Positions 1 to 11,637 of a stretch of DNA of 64,000 nucleotides are shown here, piece by piece. The stretch comes from Patellaria atrata CBS 101060. Lineage: Eukaryota; Ascomycota; Dothideomycetes; Patellariales; Patellariaceae. Made by a program: the position numbers and the translations under genes. Each line of letters starts with the position of its first letter. The first letter of the stretch is position 1. Below the pieces are notes generated by a model. That model ran no database searches. It had not been told where the DNA came from and saw nothing but the letters and a program-made list of their open reading frames with translations. The DNA lies in contig MU006102.1 of NCBI GenBank assembly GCA_010093705.1, positions 247,947 to 311,946 of the forward strand, written 5' to 3'.

Positions 1-98
1 TCCTTTTCCTTTTCCTTTTCCTTTTCCTTTTCCTTTTCCTTTTCCTTTTCCTTTTCCTTTTCCTTTTCCTTTTCCTTTTCCTTTTCCTTTTCCTTTCC
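1..98. repeat. (TCCTTT)n hexanucleotide microsatellite, coding on the minus strand
   Basis: About 16 near-perfect TCCTTT units begin at the first base and fade at about 98. On the minus strand they are read in frame by the DUF2439 gene as (AAG GAA)n, that is Lys-Glu repeats. The true length beyond the window is unknown. Confidence 0.95.
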
Positions 99-1694
99 CA
101 ACCCCACCGCGCCCATCAAACTCTTCGACCGCGCAAGCGGGATGCGCTTCTGGGGCTTCGAAGCCGGGTTCTTGATGGGACCTCGGGGAGGTGGAGACGT
201 GAGTGATGTGGGACGTGGGGTTGATTTGGAGGGTGACTCGTCGGAGCGGACGCGGCGGAAGGGGCGCGCTGGAGGGCTTGATTTGGTGAGGAGACGCTGG
301 TCTAGACGGGTATATGCGGTTTCGAGATCGGATGGGAGTCGTGGTGGGGAGGGTTTTGGCTTGGGTTTGAGGAGGTTGCGGCCTAGGTCTAGATCGGTTC
401 TTGGGGGATGCTGCGATGGGTTGCTTTGGTTTGGCGGCCTGAGGATGTCGTCCCAGTCGGGGGTGGAGTCTCCGGTGCTTTCGATGTCCGCATTTGTGTC
501 TTTTGGACGGTTCTGTTTTGTTTTCTTGGTGTCTTTATTGGCTGCCTTGTTTTTGGGATCTGGAAGTTCCTGGCAGAGAAGCTTTCTACGGGGAGCGGCG
601 GATGCGAGACGTAGTGTTTTAATCTTGGGTTTTGTTGGAGACGGACTCTTTGCTTTTGCGACCCTGGTAGATATCACCTCTTCGGCTGGAGATGAGGCTC
701 TGTTATCTGGAACCGCGGGGATGTGGTTTGTTGTACTGACTGGAGGGGAGGATGGCACTGCAGGTCTCCGTATCGTGTTATTGGATCTCTTGTTCAAGAT
801 AGAATTGCCTGCGCGCGGACGTGGAAGGGACTGTACTGGTGTTTGAGTACGAGCTGGAGGTTTAGGTGTCACTGATGAGACCTCGATAGCCTTGGGAGGG
901 GACGGAGGTAAGGTGATGTCCGAAAATAGATCGTCTGGTTCAGAAGTAATGTCAATGACCTCCTTAACCGGTAAGCGTCTCTGTCCTTGGAGAGCGTTGA
1001 GTCTCAACGCTGTTGTTGATAGTTTCGCAGGACGGCCTGCAGGCAGCTTTATATTCGTGGAAGCTGGTTTTGGAGTTGGCTTAGATGTCCTGACCACGTT
1101 CCACGACTGCTGCATGCTACCGACCTTTTGCCTCTTTGCTGATGGTCCACTCTCCCACCCATTCTCATCACCGTGAGTGAGGTCAAAGGGAGACTTGACA
1201 GGCAGCATGGCTCTACCGTACGAACCCTTAGGGGTTCCAAGCAGTGCATTCAGTGGTCTATGCCGTAGTTGCGAGAGAGCCACTACCGCGGACGGTCTTG
1301 CTGTCATCACTGACTGCCTAGCCGGACTACTTCCACCTCTCTTATCCGGACTCAAGTCTCTTTTCTTCTCCAAAAGCGGAGTGAGATCCGTCTCAGTAGT
1401 CCCAACGAGTTCGGCAACCTCCACAAGAACCCCATTTCTCTCCAGTGTTATCTCGTCTCCCTCTTGAGGCTCAGCACTTTCCTTCCAGTGCATGTCGCCG
1501 ATGTAGTTACGCGGCTCATCGTAGACCATGACCCTCTTGTTGAAGGTGTGGAATTTGAGGAAACCATCCTGCCACCGCTTCTGCTTGCGACGGACATCGT
1601 GGGTGTACAGGCAGCGAAACTCGATGACGGGAGCGGTATTCTGTGTGGGAGGGACGGCGAGACTTGCGGTGCTCTGGTAGACGGCCGAAGTCAT
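1..1694 (-). CDS. Mte1/Dbl2/ZGRF1-like DUF2439 protein, C-terminus beyond window
   Basis: The frame is open from the ATG at 1694 to the window edge without an intron (about 565 residues seen). Residues about 19-65 (IEFRCLYTHD, QKRWQDGFLKFH, YIGDMHW) match the N-terminal DUF2439 domain shared by budding-yeast Mte1, fission-yeast Dbl2 and human ZGRF1. In that family these proteins bind D-loops and recombination intermediates and work with Mph1/Fml1-type helicases in the nucleus. The rest is low-complexity, rich in Ser, Pro and Lys, as in fungal homologues. The visible end runs into an alternating Lys-Glu tract coded by a hexanucleotide repeat. No helicase or GRF zinc finger is seen, but the C-terminus is missing. 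The family is fairly sure; the function is by homology only. Confidence 0.75.
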   Translation of the reverse strand, partial: MTSAVYQSTASLAVPPTQNTAPVIEFRCLYTHDVRRKQKRWQDGFLKFHTFNKRVMVYDEPRNYIGDMHWKESAEPQEGDEITLERNGVLVEVAELVGTTETDLTPLLEKKRDLSPDKRGGSSPARQSVMTARPSAVVALSQLRHRPLNALLGTPKGSYGRAMLPVKSPFDLTHGDENGWESGPSAKRQKVGSMQQSWNVVRTSKPTPKPASTNIKLPAGRPAKLSTTALRLNALQGQRRLPVKEVIDITSEPDDLFSDITLPPSPPKAIEVSSVTPKPPARTQTPVQSLPRPRAGNSILNKRSNNTIRRPAVPSSPPVSTTNHIPAVPDNRASSPAEEVISTRVAKAKSPSPTKPKIKTLRLASAAPRRKLLCQELPDPKNKAANKDTKKTKQNRPKDTNADIESTGDSTPDWDDILRPPNQSNPSQHPPRTDLDLGRNLLKPKPKPSPPRLPSDLETAYTRLDQRLLTKSSPPARPFRRVRSDESPSKSTPRPTSLTSPPPRGPIKNPASKPQKRIPLARSKSLMGAVGLGKEKEKEKEKEKEKEKEKEKEKEKEKEKEKEK

Positions 1695-2616
1695 GCTGAG
1701 CAAGACGTTATCGCGTCATGGTTCTCATAATGCGTGGGAGTGAGGTAGGAATAATGTTGTGGAAGTTTAAGAGACGCGAGTAGAGACTAGTACGCGGAGA
1801 GGTAGGTGCACGTGTGCAGGTGACTTGCCAAGGAATGTGCGAATATGAGTGAATGAATGAAAGGAGCGCGCAAGACGAGATGGAACGGAACCTAAAATCG
1901 GCTTCATGGTCCTAAATCATAAATATACCGCAGTGTACAGTATATAATATTATGAGTGCAAGAATTAGTTCATGGTTGTCACGCGTTGACAAAGCTAGAT
2001 ATAACCACAATGGCCATCTCTCATTAAATCATAAGAGCTTGGAAATTCGAGGCATGTTTGCTGCAACAACCAGGAATCCAGAATTTTCCAAGAAGACAAA
2101 GCAATTGACAAGCGTTGTACAGTTGTCTTGAAATTCTTGGCTACTTAAAGACGACGACAACCTTTGAAGCGTCTTGAGCAGAATAAATGCTCCTACGTAA
2201 GAAAAATATCAAGGTGCCGAGCTAGCAAAGACGGAAAGGCGGCAAGATTTGCTTGTCACTGAAGGGCGTGCAAAGTCTTTAAAGAAACGTCTTCCTTTCT
2301 CTTAGGTCATATCTCTCGTTCAATTCTACCTTCAAATTTCTCAATCGCAAGCTCAAGAATGTCTCTCTCGCGTTGCGATTGAACTGTACAGTACCTCCTA
2401 TTCGGTTCTCAAGCTGGTCATCGTCACGGATCAGATTCAGGACGCTTGAGAACCCTAGATTGAACGATTGAACACCAACCCTGGAGAAGGAAGTCAGAAT
2501 ATCTCTACGCCCTACAGTAATTAAGGGTCCAGGGCTCGAGGTGCATTTGCCTCTGCGATATGCTCAGCGCTGCAGGTACATGAACACTTACAACGGCGAT
2601 CCCGAAATGACACTCT

Positions 2617-2630
2617 AGACTCTAGAGTCT
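2617..2630. repeat. 14-bp perfect palindrome
   Basis: AGACTCTAGAGTCT equals its own reverse complement. It lies in non-coding DNA about 0.9 kb upstream of the DUF2439 gene. No function is assigned. Confidence 0.7.
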
Positions 2631-4189
2631 TTTCTTCTTCGGCTTAGGATTTCGAATCGACAGGACTTTGTTGTGCAGGATTATGTTGGTTAGGCCGAAC
2701 CGAGAACATGCCCTTTCCGACGGGAACTCTTCTTCACATGCACTAGATGCAGTATACAATCGGAACGCGTGGAGAGAAAAGAGCAAGAACCAAGAAAGAT
2801 TCCATAGAGAATGTGCCTTAAACCGTCCAAGCTATCCGAGACCGCGAGTATCCGAAGCATGATGCATCCATCCGTCACATCAATTTGTCAGACCAGGATG
2901 CCTCGCGGAATTATACAGTGGCTTGTCGAATCCAGAACACGAGGAGACCTCGGTCGTTTTCAATGATTGACGCTAGACTTCGGTGTGTTCAATTTCGGGC
3001 AGGTCGTCTTGCTGGACATGATTGAAGGATTACTGAAAACACCATACGACCGTCAAGTCGTACATTTACCATTCGAGCTGTGGAACGCCTGTGGCGATAG
3101 AAATCAGACGCGCAGTCATTCCATCCTTCCCACCGTGAAAGCCAATCAAAGTTCTTATACAGGGCGGCAAAAGTACGATTGTTTATCTGGCGGAACAAAT
3201 TCATCTCGCTTCACAGATTATCAAAAGAGTTGGTTATCTATCACCTTGTCGGGTTGCCCAGCGCATGTTAACTATGTTCCTCTATAGAAAGAGCAAAAGA
3301 AGACAAAGAGACTGGCAGGACATCTACAGATCCTCCCGTTGATGCGATCATGGAGTGAAATAGCTTGATTACAGATCATTATATGAGTTGATGAATATTC
3401 TCTGTTTGGAAAACGCAAATCGCAAGATCAGGCACGAAATTGGAAAGCCAAAGGGAGGCCTCACGGGGAGAGGCGAGATTCATGACTCTCAGACTAAACT
3501 GGGACTAGGTTTATCTTTCGCCAGCCGCTATCGCGGGGTTAACTAACCTCTTGATCCTCCGCATGAGAATCATCATGTTATCACCTCACCGACAATCGAG
3601 TCATGATATAACTTTGGTCTTGCGAATAGAGCTCTCTATTGCTACGAGCTTGACGACTTCGCCTTGAAAGAAAGAGATAGCTCTATCGACCACTTTCTTT
3701 GATACATGTCCCGTCAATCGCACCGGTTGCATACTAGAAAGCCCCTTCCATTCTTAATCGGGCAGCTGTCCGAACTGGAGGAGTCTGGGATGATGTTATT
3801 TCACGGGTAGGCCGCATGTTTAGCCTCCTAGGACCTTGGAGACTTGGACAGGCTTGGGATAGATATCTGCCAATGAATGTCCAAGACAACTAAGAAAGCT
3901 TGCCAGTGCTTGCAGTCTACTTGCACTAAGGACGCTATGGCCGGAGAGACATCCCTCGACATGATAATGACAGATACAGTACTTATTTTGTTTTAAGTAT
4001 ACTTGCCGACTAGGTATGAAAATGCGGGATTCATCATTCTAGAAGCTTTTCGCATGCTTCTAAGTTGACGCCATTTTCTACTTTCAGCATGCATTTAGGT
4101 CCAACGGAGAAGGAGGGTAAGCACGCAGTAAGCAAGGTTTCCACACGATAGAGGTACCGACAGCAAAACGAGACGCATCTCAGATGGCC

Positions 4190-4245
4190 AGACATTGCAG
4201 ACATTGCAGACATTTGCAGACATTTGCAGACGTTTGCAGACATTA
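4190..4245. repeat. Short tandem repeat, unit GACATTGCA / GACATTTGCA
   Basis: Five to six 9-10-bp units occur in a row with small variation (one reads GACGTTTGCA). The tract lies about 420 bp upstream of the permease start. Confidence 0.8.
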
Positions 4246-4664
4246 CCACGATACCAGAACTACCGAATGGAAGGCTCACACGACCGAACCGCTGGTATGG
4301 CAAATCCGAAGCCATATCGGGTATGACACCGTGCCGTTCGCACACCTCCTTTAGTCGTGTCTCGATGTCTAGGGTTTTCTAGTGATAAAACTCCCACGCC
4401 GTCCTTGCCTTTGTACCCCTAGCCCTATCCATGCACGACGCTAGACAGATAACATGTAACCATACCGTTTTCGTCTCCCATTGGTCTATAAGCTCTCCAG
4501 CTGCAGTTTGGTGGTGAAAGCTCACATCCCTCCCAATATATAAATATTGGTATCAACCCCTGCCCCGGGACCTTCAGCTTCTGCTCCTCTCTTGTCGATT
4601 CTCCTCTTCTCTATCCGCAATCGAAGGAGTGGAGTATCGCCTTTGTTGCGACAACAGAATTACC

Positions 4665-6688
4665 ATGGATACCTCACCAGACTACAAGCTCGATCCTTCG
4701 TCCGGGGTCAATGTAGACCCGGAGAAGGGAAGAATATCTAGCACGTTCAAAGACCATCGTCGTGGTAGTCAGTTTGATCCTGCAAATGAAGCTATCGTGA
4801 CTGAAGATGTAAACAAACTTAAACGTGGACTGAGTGGGAGACATATGCAGGTTAGTTTACATACGCTTCTCCAGATGCCAACCGTAGCTAACTATACTAG
4901 ATGATTGCAGTTGGTGAGCTATGACGCGTTTAGTTTGACGTCTTGTGCAATTCTAATCCGAAAACCCATAGGCGGTGCTATCGGTGCTGGTCTTTTTGTT
5001 GGTTCTGGTGGTGCTCTAAGAACCGGTGGACCCGCGTCTTTGGTATGAAGACCTGGAAACGATCGTGTTTCTGTTGACTAACGCTCATTTGCGTAGGTTA
5101 TCTGCTTCATGATTATTGGTGTTTTCATCCTGATGATGATGCAAGCCTTGGCTGAGTTGACAGTTATGTATCCTGTCAACGGTGCATTTTACACTTATTG
5201 TGTTCGCTTTATCGATCCGTCATGGTAAGTTTCGATCTATGATGATTGGGAATTGTCCAGTTCAACTCACACACTTTAGGGGTTTCGCAATCGGTTGGGA
5301 TTATGCTATCCAATGGCTAACCATTCTTCCATTTGAAATCACTGCTGCTGCCATCACCATTGATTTCTGGCACCACTATAATGTTGGTATCTGGATCGCA
5401 GTGTTTCTAACAGTCCTCTCAGTCATCCAAATATTTGGTGTCAAGGGTTATGGAGAGACCGAGTTCATTTTAAGCGTAATCAAGATCGCGGCTTGCACTG
5501 GTTTTATCATCTTCGGTATCATCGTCAACTGTGGTGGTGTACCTACCGATGACCGTGGGTATATCGGCGCTAGGTACTGGCATGCTCCAGAACAAGCTTT
5601 CCGCAACGGCTTTAAAGGCTTCTGTTCAGTTTTCGTGACCGCCTCATTCGCCTTCGGTGGTACGGAGCTTACAGGTCTCGCTGCAGCCGAAGCAAAGGAT
5701 CCGGCTAAGCAGATTCCAAAGGCCACGAAGCAGGTGTTCTGGCGTATCACTTTCTTCTACGTCGTGAACTTGTTCATCCTTGGTCTCATCGTTCCCTCCA
5801 GCTCAGACGTTCTCAGGGGTTCGTCGGGTGCAAACACCAAAGCGTCTCCATTCGTGGAAGCTATCCGACTTGCTGGTGTTAAGGGTCTTCCTTCTGTTTT
5901 TAACGCTGTCATCACAATTTCTGTCATCAGTGTTGCAAATTCAGCCACTTATGCCTCCACTCGTACCATTCAAGCTCTCGCAATGAACGGAATGGCCCCC
6001 AAGTTCCTCGCATACGTTGATAAGAAAGGACGTCCGGTGCCAACCATTATCCTTCAGCTCGTCTTCGGTCTTTTAGCTTTCATCAACGAAGCTTCAGACA
6101 CTGGTGATACCATCTTCGGCTGGCTTCTCGCGCTTTCCGGTCTCGCCAACTTTTTCGTGTACGGTAGCGTCTGCGTCGCGCACATCCGCTTCCGCAATGC
6201 ATGGATCGCCAAGGGTCACACTGTGAAGGAGTTACCGTACCGCGCCATGTTCGGCGTTTGGGGCAGTTATTTCGGTGTTGTGCTCAGCTTTCTCTGCCTT
6301 GCAGCATCATTCTACGTTGCGCTCTGGGTATGTCCACTCTTAGCAACGTGAAGGCCTTTGATTTTCAGTACTAATCGTCTAATAGCCCGTCGGCGGTACT
6401 CCAGATGCCGAAGCTTTCTTCGAAGCCTACCTCGCTGCGCCCCTCATCATCTTTCTATACTTCATTTGGAAAATATACTCCTGGTTTTTCCACCCGGAGC
6501 ATCGTCCTCTCTTCATCCGTCACGAGGACATCGATATCTACAGTGGTATGCGCGAGGGCCAGCTCGAGCTCATCAGTGGACAACGCGTGTCTGCAGAGCA
6601 AAGACGCGCCAGCATCGAGGAGATCGAGTTGAGCAGGAAGAAGAAATGGTACGATTACCCGAAGGCGGTGGCTACTGCACTGTTCTAG
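4665..6688 (+). CDS. General amino-acid permease, YAT/AAP family (AGP/GAP/INDA1-like)
   Basis: Exons: 4665-4850, 4901-4913, 4972-5042, 5097-5224, 5280-6327, 6386-6688, giving 582 residues. The protein is a plasma-membrane H+/amino-acid symporter by family. Seen in the sequence: the TM1 signature GGAIGAGLFVGSGGAL, the ELTVMYPVNGAFYTY block, the FGGTELTGLAAAEAKDP motif of the YAT family, about 12 hydrophobic segments, and the typical fungal tail KKWYDYPKAVATALF. An in-frame ATG at 4629 would add 12 residues; I prefer 4665 because of its ACCATGG context. Exon 2 is only 13 nt. Substrate range cannot be read from sequence. Adjacent genes give no hint of a pathway. Confidence 0.93.
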
Positions 6689-7862
6689 ATGCGCAATAAA
6701 CGAGGTTGTATCCGTAGTTTTGGGTTCCGTGTGTGCTGCTCGTACCTCGGATAAGGGGCGGGTAGAGTTTATACCTTTGCAGTTTGGATAGAAGTAATAG
6801 GGATGGTTCGTTTGGTTGCAAGCCAACGGGCTATTTCACACGTCTCACCTCCCGAACGCTCCAATGATAAAAAATGTAAATGTCGATATGGGGAAAATGC
6901 TAACTTACACTTCAAACCGTAATGGGCACTAACACCAGCCTAAGCATTTGCCATGACTTGCCACGCTTTTTCTCGTCCGAGGTCCGTGCGCGCTTGACTG
7001 CTTGACATCTGTAGGCACGAAGCTTAAAACGACGCTTCGGATTTTAAATCCGTCTTTTCGCTCAAAATAACTGGTAGGGCTTAGGATGAATAACTGTCGT
7101 TTTGAGGTACGGTGTACGTCCGCTGCTCTACTCAAACTCGAAACCTCCCGGTCTCAGAGTCGGATTTTGGTCGACCAAGTGTCCAATTCGGTAATTCTCA
7201 AAAGGCGTAGATAACATAACTTAATCAAAGGTAGCTGAAACGCCCATGCCCTAACCCGGAATCGCACAACCGCCCACATAACTACCAGTCTTCTGTTTAA
7301 GACGTGATCCAGGGTATAGGGCACAGGATTGTTTGTTAAGAATAGATTCTTGCCACTGAGGTGGAGTGTGGAATTGTGTAGGGTTGAATATAGGGTACAG
7401 GGGGCTGTTGTAATGTTGTTCTTTTTTACTGTGTGCCTTGAAGAGGCCGGGGTTCGGGTGAGAGTGAGTATATCAGAGATATAGGGATATATAGGTATGT
7501 AGATATATAGATATATGGGTCTAATAAACGGGACGGTTTGCAGGCGTGAGGTGTGAGGTGTTATCTACATCACATCCATCTCCTTGAGGTAGTTTGATTT
7601 TCATCGGATAAGAGTTCGGTGTAAGGTATGGTCTATTCAGGATGGTGGAGGAAATGGCAGAGATAGAACTCCTAGCATGAGTCGGGGGTGTGGTGTTGTA
7701 TCAGCGGGATATCGCGTGGCTGGTTAGGATTGGGTTTCCAACTTCGTTCTGGTATTGTGTTGAAGTTTAACATTATTTTGATGGAGATGGTCGAGCACAC
7801 ACCATTATAAAAGTAACATCACCACCGAGGTAGTCAAGCACTATATAATACTATACATAGGG

Positions 7863-7883
7863 CCCCCCCCCCCCCCCCCCCCC
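7863..7883. repeat. Poly-C tract (21 C)
   Basis: An uninterrupted run of 21 cytosines in intergenic DNA. The length may be uncertain because long homopolymers are sequenced poorly. Confidence 0.9.
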
Positions 7884-8523
7884 ACTTTCCCCTCTCCTCT
7901 ATCACAACGTACTAAGAACAATCCACCCCCAACTCCAGCGTCGATTGAACACTGGACAGCGAAGCACCGGGTAAGAAAAAGGAAAGATAAAGTATACAAC
8001 CTCCATTCATAGAACCACCCTCCGTCTTTCCCACCATACCTCCTCTCTATTCCCGTAATTATCGCTTACTAGGGGAACGCTCATTCCAAACCCCCCACCC
8101 TTTCTTTTCCGTTGTTAACGGTTGATAACTGATCGCTGGTTCATTTTCGGTGAGGGCAGGACAGGATCATTTGAATCAGTTAGCAATTGAACAGGTCCAA
8201 ACGTAGCGGTACCGTAGCAGTGGATCATGCGCACTACCGAACGGAGAAGACGGTAGATTTGTTTAGGGAGGGATAGAGAGCGTGGATGGATTGAGTGTAT
8301 CTGCATTTGTGATGGGAGGCACTCTAAGGCCGTACGACCCGACGAATACTGGAACTAGGTGTCAGAGTGAGTGAGGGCCGCGATGTCGTTTTCTAGAGGT
8401 TGGGATGGTGTGGGAGGGGTAAAAGGGGTTAGACGACTGCGGAGTAGATGAGTTGAGGGGATGGCATAGGAGGAGGAGGATGGTTCGAACGTTTTTGGGC
8501 GAGGGGGGGAAAGGATGGAAGTG

Positions 8524-8690
8524 GACGAGGGACGTTCAAGGGGAGAGGAGAGTATGAGGAGGTGAGATGGGTAGAAGAAGAATAGTATAGGAGGAGAATA
8601 TTTCGTACAACAAGTTGTAAAGAGAGTGAAGTATAGTAGACGAGAGACGTCTAAGTAGGAAGGAGAGTATGAGGGGGTGAGGGGGTGAGT
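8524..8690. repeat. Duplicated ~45-bp G+A-rich unit
   Basis: A block starting GACGAGGGACGT and ending GAGAGTATGAGGAGGTGAG at 8524-8567 recurs with small changes at 8639-8683 (offset about 116 bp). It is part of a wider purine-rich stretch. Confidence 0.6.
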
Positions 8691-9229
8691 GGATAGAAGG
8701 GCGAACATATAAAAGTAGAAGCATATATAACAAGCATAACAGCTTACCAGGCGTAACTAGTACAAGTACTATCAATAAAGCTGACCGAAACGACCGGAAC
8801 AACCAGTCGGGCAAAATACGTACTTCATAAGACGCCTTATAAGTAACTAACCATATAAGCAACTAGATATAATATAGAGGACCAGAGTAGAAAGTATGAG
8901 AAAAGCACACTACCCAAATACCAGGCTACCAAACGCTACTATCCACCAAAATAGTCACCTACACCATGCTCCCATCCCATGAACAACATTGAAAATATCC
9001 AAAACCGCCTCAACGGAGCACAGCTGCATGTTAAACACCCAAACCTAGAAGCCTCGGTCCTCTGGACCAAAAGTCTAGAGGACTATAAACAAAACTACGA
9101 AGGCCGATACAGAGTCACCGGGTAGACCTGCGTATCATATATAGAGAGGGGGGTCAGATAGGATGGGATAGGTTGGCTGTAGTGTACCGAACCGGGCGGT
9201 TGGGTGGACTGGATGATTGACGGAGTGTG

Positions 9230-9520
9230 TAAAAGGAGTATGCTATAGTGAAATAGGAGGGGCGGAGTGGATAGGAGGAGACTGTAAACGGGGTGAACGG
9301 TGATGAAATCAAAAGAGGAAGGTGTATAGGGGAAGGAGACTATAAAAAGAGGAGACTATATAAAGGAGTGAACTATACTGGAATAGGAGTGGACGATGGA
9401 AAATGAGTAGATTATAGAAATGGAGTGGACTAAAATAGATCAAAACATAAAAGGAGCGGACTATAACGAAGTAAAAGGAGCGGACTGTAACCAAGTAAAA
9501 GGAGAAATCCTTACTATAAA
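9230..9520. repeat. Degenerate tandem repeat, core GGAG(T/C)GGACTATAA
   Basis: About a dozen imperfect 15-35-bp units share the GGAG(T/C)GGACTATA core. Spacer length varies, so this is an eroded minisatellite rather than a clean array. Confidence 0.65.
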
Positions 9521-9677
9521 AAGGGCTCAACTAGAAGAGATGGCACTGTGCCAAACAACGAGACCGTACGAAAAGATGACACTGTACCAAACGACCGTAA
9601 TATACGAAACGACGCGCAATATCCAAAATGACAGAACTGTACAAAACATGCTCAAGCGTACGGGCATAGGAACAGGA

Positions 9678-9706
9678 TGTACAGTACAGTACAGTACAGT
9701 AGTACA
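9678..9706. repeat. (ACAGT)n microsatellite
   Basis: Four ACAGT units occur at 9681-9700, flanked by TGT and AGTAC. They sit in a local region rich in GTAC, with a CTGTACTGTACTGTAC echo near 9814. Confidence 0.8.
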
Positions 9707-10009
9707 TCTGGAGAACAACGGGATATAGCTGGAAACTGTACCGTAGCGTACCTACAAGGCAAGATGAATTACCACGGCGATTTGTACAGTAATACATTTC
9801 ATTACAGATATTCGCTGTACTGTACTGTACAACTATGCTACATCTCCAAGCCCCCGTATCTCCCCCATACACTCAAATGCAACAAACAGCTGAACCCGGG
9901 GGTATAAGTCCAGATCGTGCTTACAAAACCTACCCATGAATGCATAGGATCCTCGTAACCCAAAACGCCGAGAAAAATCACATTTCCAAACCTTTCACAC
10001 ATTTTCACC

Positions 10010-11637
10010 TTATTTCCCTCCAGTATGGTCTTGACACCTAACCTGGACCAACGTCTGGGTAGCCGGTGTACCCTTTGCGCCTCCCTCAACCACAAGCGCG
10101 GAGAGCTTCCCGCCCTTGACGCAGCCGGAGTCGAGGCCCTTTGAGAACTTCTTGATGTTGAGGCCGCGCTTGGCGTCGTGGCCGTAGATGACTGTGCTGC
10201 GGGCGGATTCGGGTTGGCGCTTTTGGTAGTAGTTCCAGAGCTAGATTTTACGGTTAGCCATCATTCTCGATCCTTGAGATAATCACGGGTTGAAATACCT
10301 TCTCCCACGGTTTCCCGTTTCTTTCTTCACTCGGCACCCTCGTCTCTAGATCGATGGTTCTCATGTTCATTGCTTGGAATGGGTCTTGTCTCTCTAAATC
10401 CACGCCTGGTACCAATCCAGCATGCACCACTACGACCTCACCCATACCCTCGATCTCCCCTACTTTGAGGATAACCGGACACTGCTGGATCCAGTCGATC
10501 TGGCGTTTCGTGAATTGCTTTGCAAGCTTACGTTCCTTGTAATCTCCGTGGCTGAAGCTCTCCTCGTCCATGAAGTCATCCTGGGAGTTTTCCGCTTCGT
10601 TAGGCCCGGCGAGGGGAGCGTGCATTGAGTTGATGTCCTTCCAGGCGAGCAGCATGCGATCTTCGTGATTGCCACGGACACAGCTGGCTGACATGGAGCT
10701 GACAAGATCAACGACGCCGGTGCTATCAGGGCCTTTGGCAATGATGTCACCAGTGAGTATTAGATGGTCACTCGCGGGGCGAAAGGAGATTTTCTCGAGG
10801 AGTTTGACGACTGTTATGGCAATGGTTAGTCTGGATTGCTCGAGGAGAAAGTTGCCTGTCTCCTAAGTTCGAAATTGAGATAATCTTACGTTCGTCTTTG
10901 CATCCATGCACATCCCCCACAAACACCAGTCTCTCCTTCTCCCCGGTCGACGGCAACAAACTACTATCCAGTGCTTTCACCTGAATCATATCCGAAAACT
11001 GAGGTCTCTGATTCGAACCGAAAATCCCCTTCTTCGGCTGTGCTACAAACGTCTTCTCCAACGCGATGTGCTCTTCCCAACTTGGTCTTACCACAAACCT
11101 CCACCCTGCAAACAGACCCAATGCAAGGACCAAGTAGACGAAAAGATATCGTTGAATCCGTCTTGGTATCCGTGCCGCCCGCAGGATAGGACTGACGCTC
11201 ATCGCCAGTTCCTTGTCGGAGAAGTTGAACGAATCGTCGTAGGCGTCGTGGTCCTTGTACTTTGCCCCTGATTTCCACTCGTTGGTGACTTTTTCGATGA
11301 GAGGTCGGGTGTCCGCCATGTAATGGGACTCGAAGGTGGGAGAAACAAGGGTAGTGGATGATGCTGTGCTTTCAACCGAACGCCTGGAGGGAAGAGGTGC
11401 TGACGGATTGAGCTGGTGTATGGATAAAGGTGGTGCAGAGGAAGGAGCGTGGGGCCGGATACGGGGAGTGGTGGAAGGAGTGGAGTTGTCGCTGGCGGAA
11501 GTTCTCCTGGAGCTTAGAATACCAGTTGGTCGTTCATCGTGTGAGGGTGAGAGAGGGTAAAATGGTGTTAAGGGTTGAGTTAAGGAGATGTCTGCTCCGC
11601 TGGACGCCATGTCGGCAACCGGCTCTCCAGTGATCAT
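10010..11637 (-). CDS. PPN2-like metallophosphoesterase (vacuolar endopolyphosphatase family)
   Basis: Exons: 11637-10890, 10810-10299, 10240-10010, giving 496 residues; an in-frame ATG at 11610 (MASSGADIS) is an alternative start. A Ser/Pro/Thr-rich N-terminal tail (about 1-150) precedes one membrane span (about 163-183, RYLFVYLVLALGLFAGW). The calcineurin-like metallophosphatase domain follows, with GDVHG (241-245), LTGDIIAKG, GNHED and VVHAGLVPG, and a late GHDAKRGL. This order and the single N-terminal span match yeast Ppn2 (YNL217W), a vacuolar-membrane metal-dependent endopolyphosphatase. Polyphosphate cleavage is inferred by family; a protein-phosphatase role is the alternative. Confidence 0.88.

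Larger units (their letters stand above)
1695..4664. other. 3.0-kb intergenic region between divergent genes
   Basis: I see no supportable gene. Only short unsupported ORFs occur. It holds a perfect 14-bp palindrome at 2617-2630 and a small GACATT(T)GCA tandem repeat near 4190-4245. It must contain the promoters of the DUF2439 gene (leftward) and the permease (rightward). Confidence 0.6.
6689..10009. other. 3.3-kb gene-free, simple-repeat-rich region
   Basis: I find no coding sequence that resembles a protein. The stretch holds a 21-nt C run, a duplicated G+A-rich unit, a degenerate GGAG(T/C)GGACTATAA-type repeat and GTAC-rich microsatellite DNA. Long minus-strand frames at 8355-8862 and 9309-9872 are open because the repeats are purine-biased, and they are not credited as genes. 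Confidence 0.6.

Noticed and set aside
142-846. 234-codon plus-strand frame
   Set aside because: Antisense shadow of the DUF2439 gene, whose minus-strand frame is open and has family motifs.
4629-4664. Upstream in-frame ATG of the permease
   Set aside because: Poorer start context than ACCATGG at 4665; kept only as an alternative.
8355-8862. Minus-strand frames rich in Ser, Leu, Tyr and Pro
   Set aside because: Open only because the purine repeats lack stop codons on the complementary strand.
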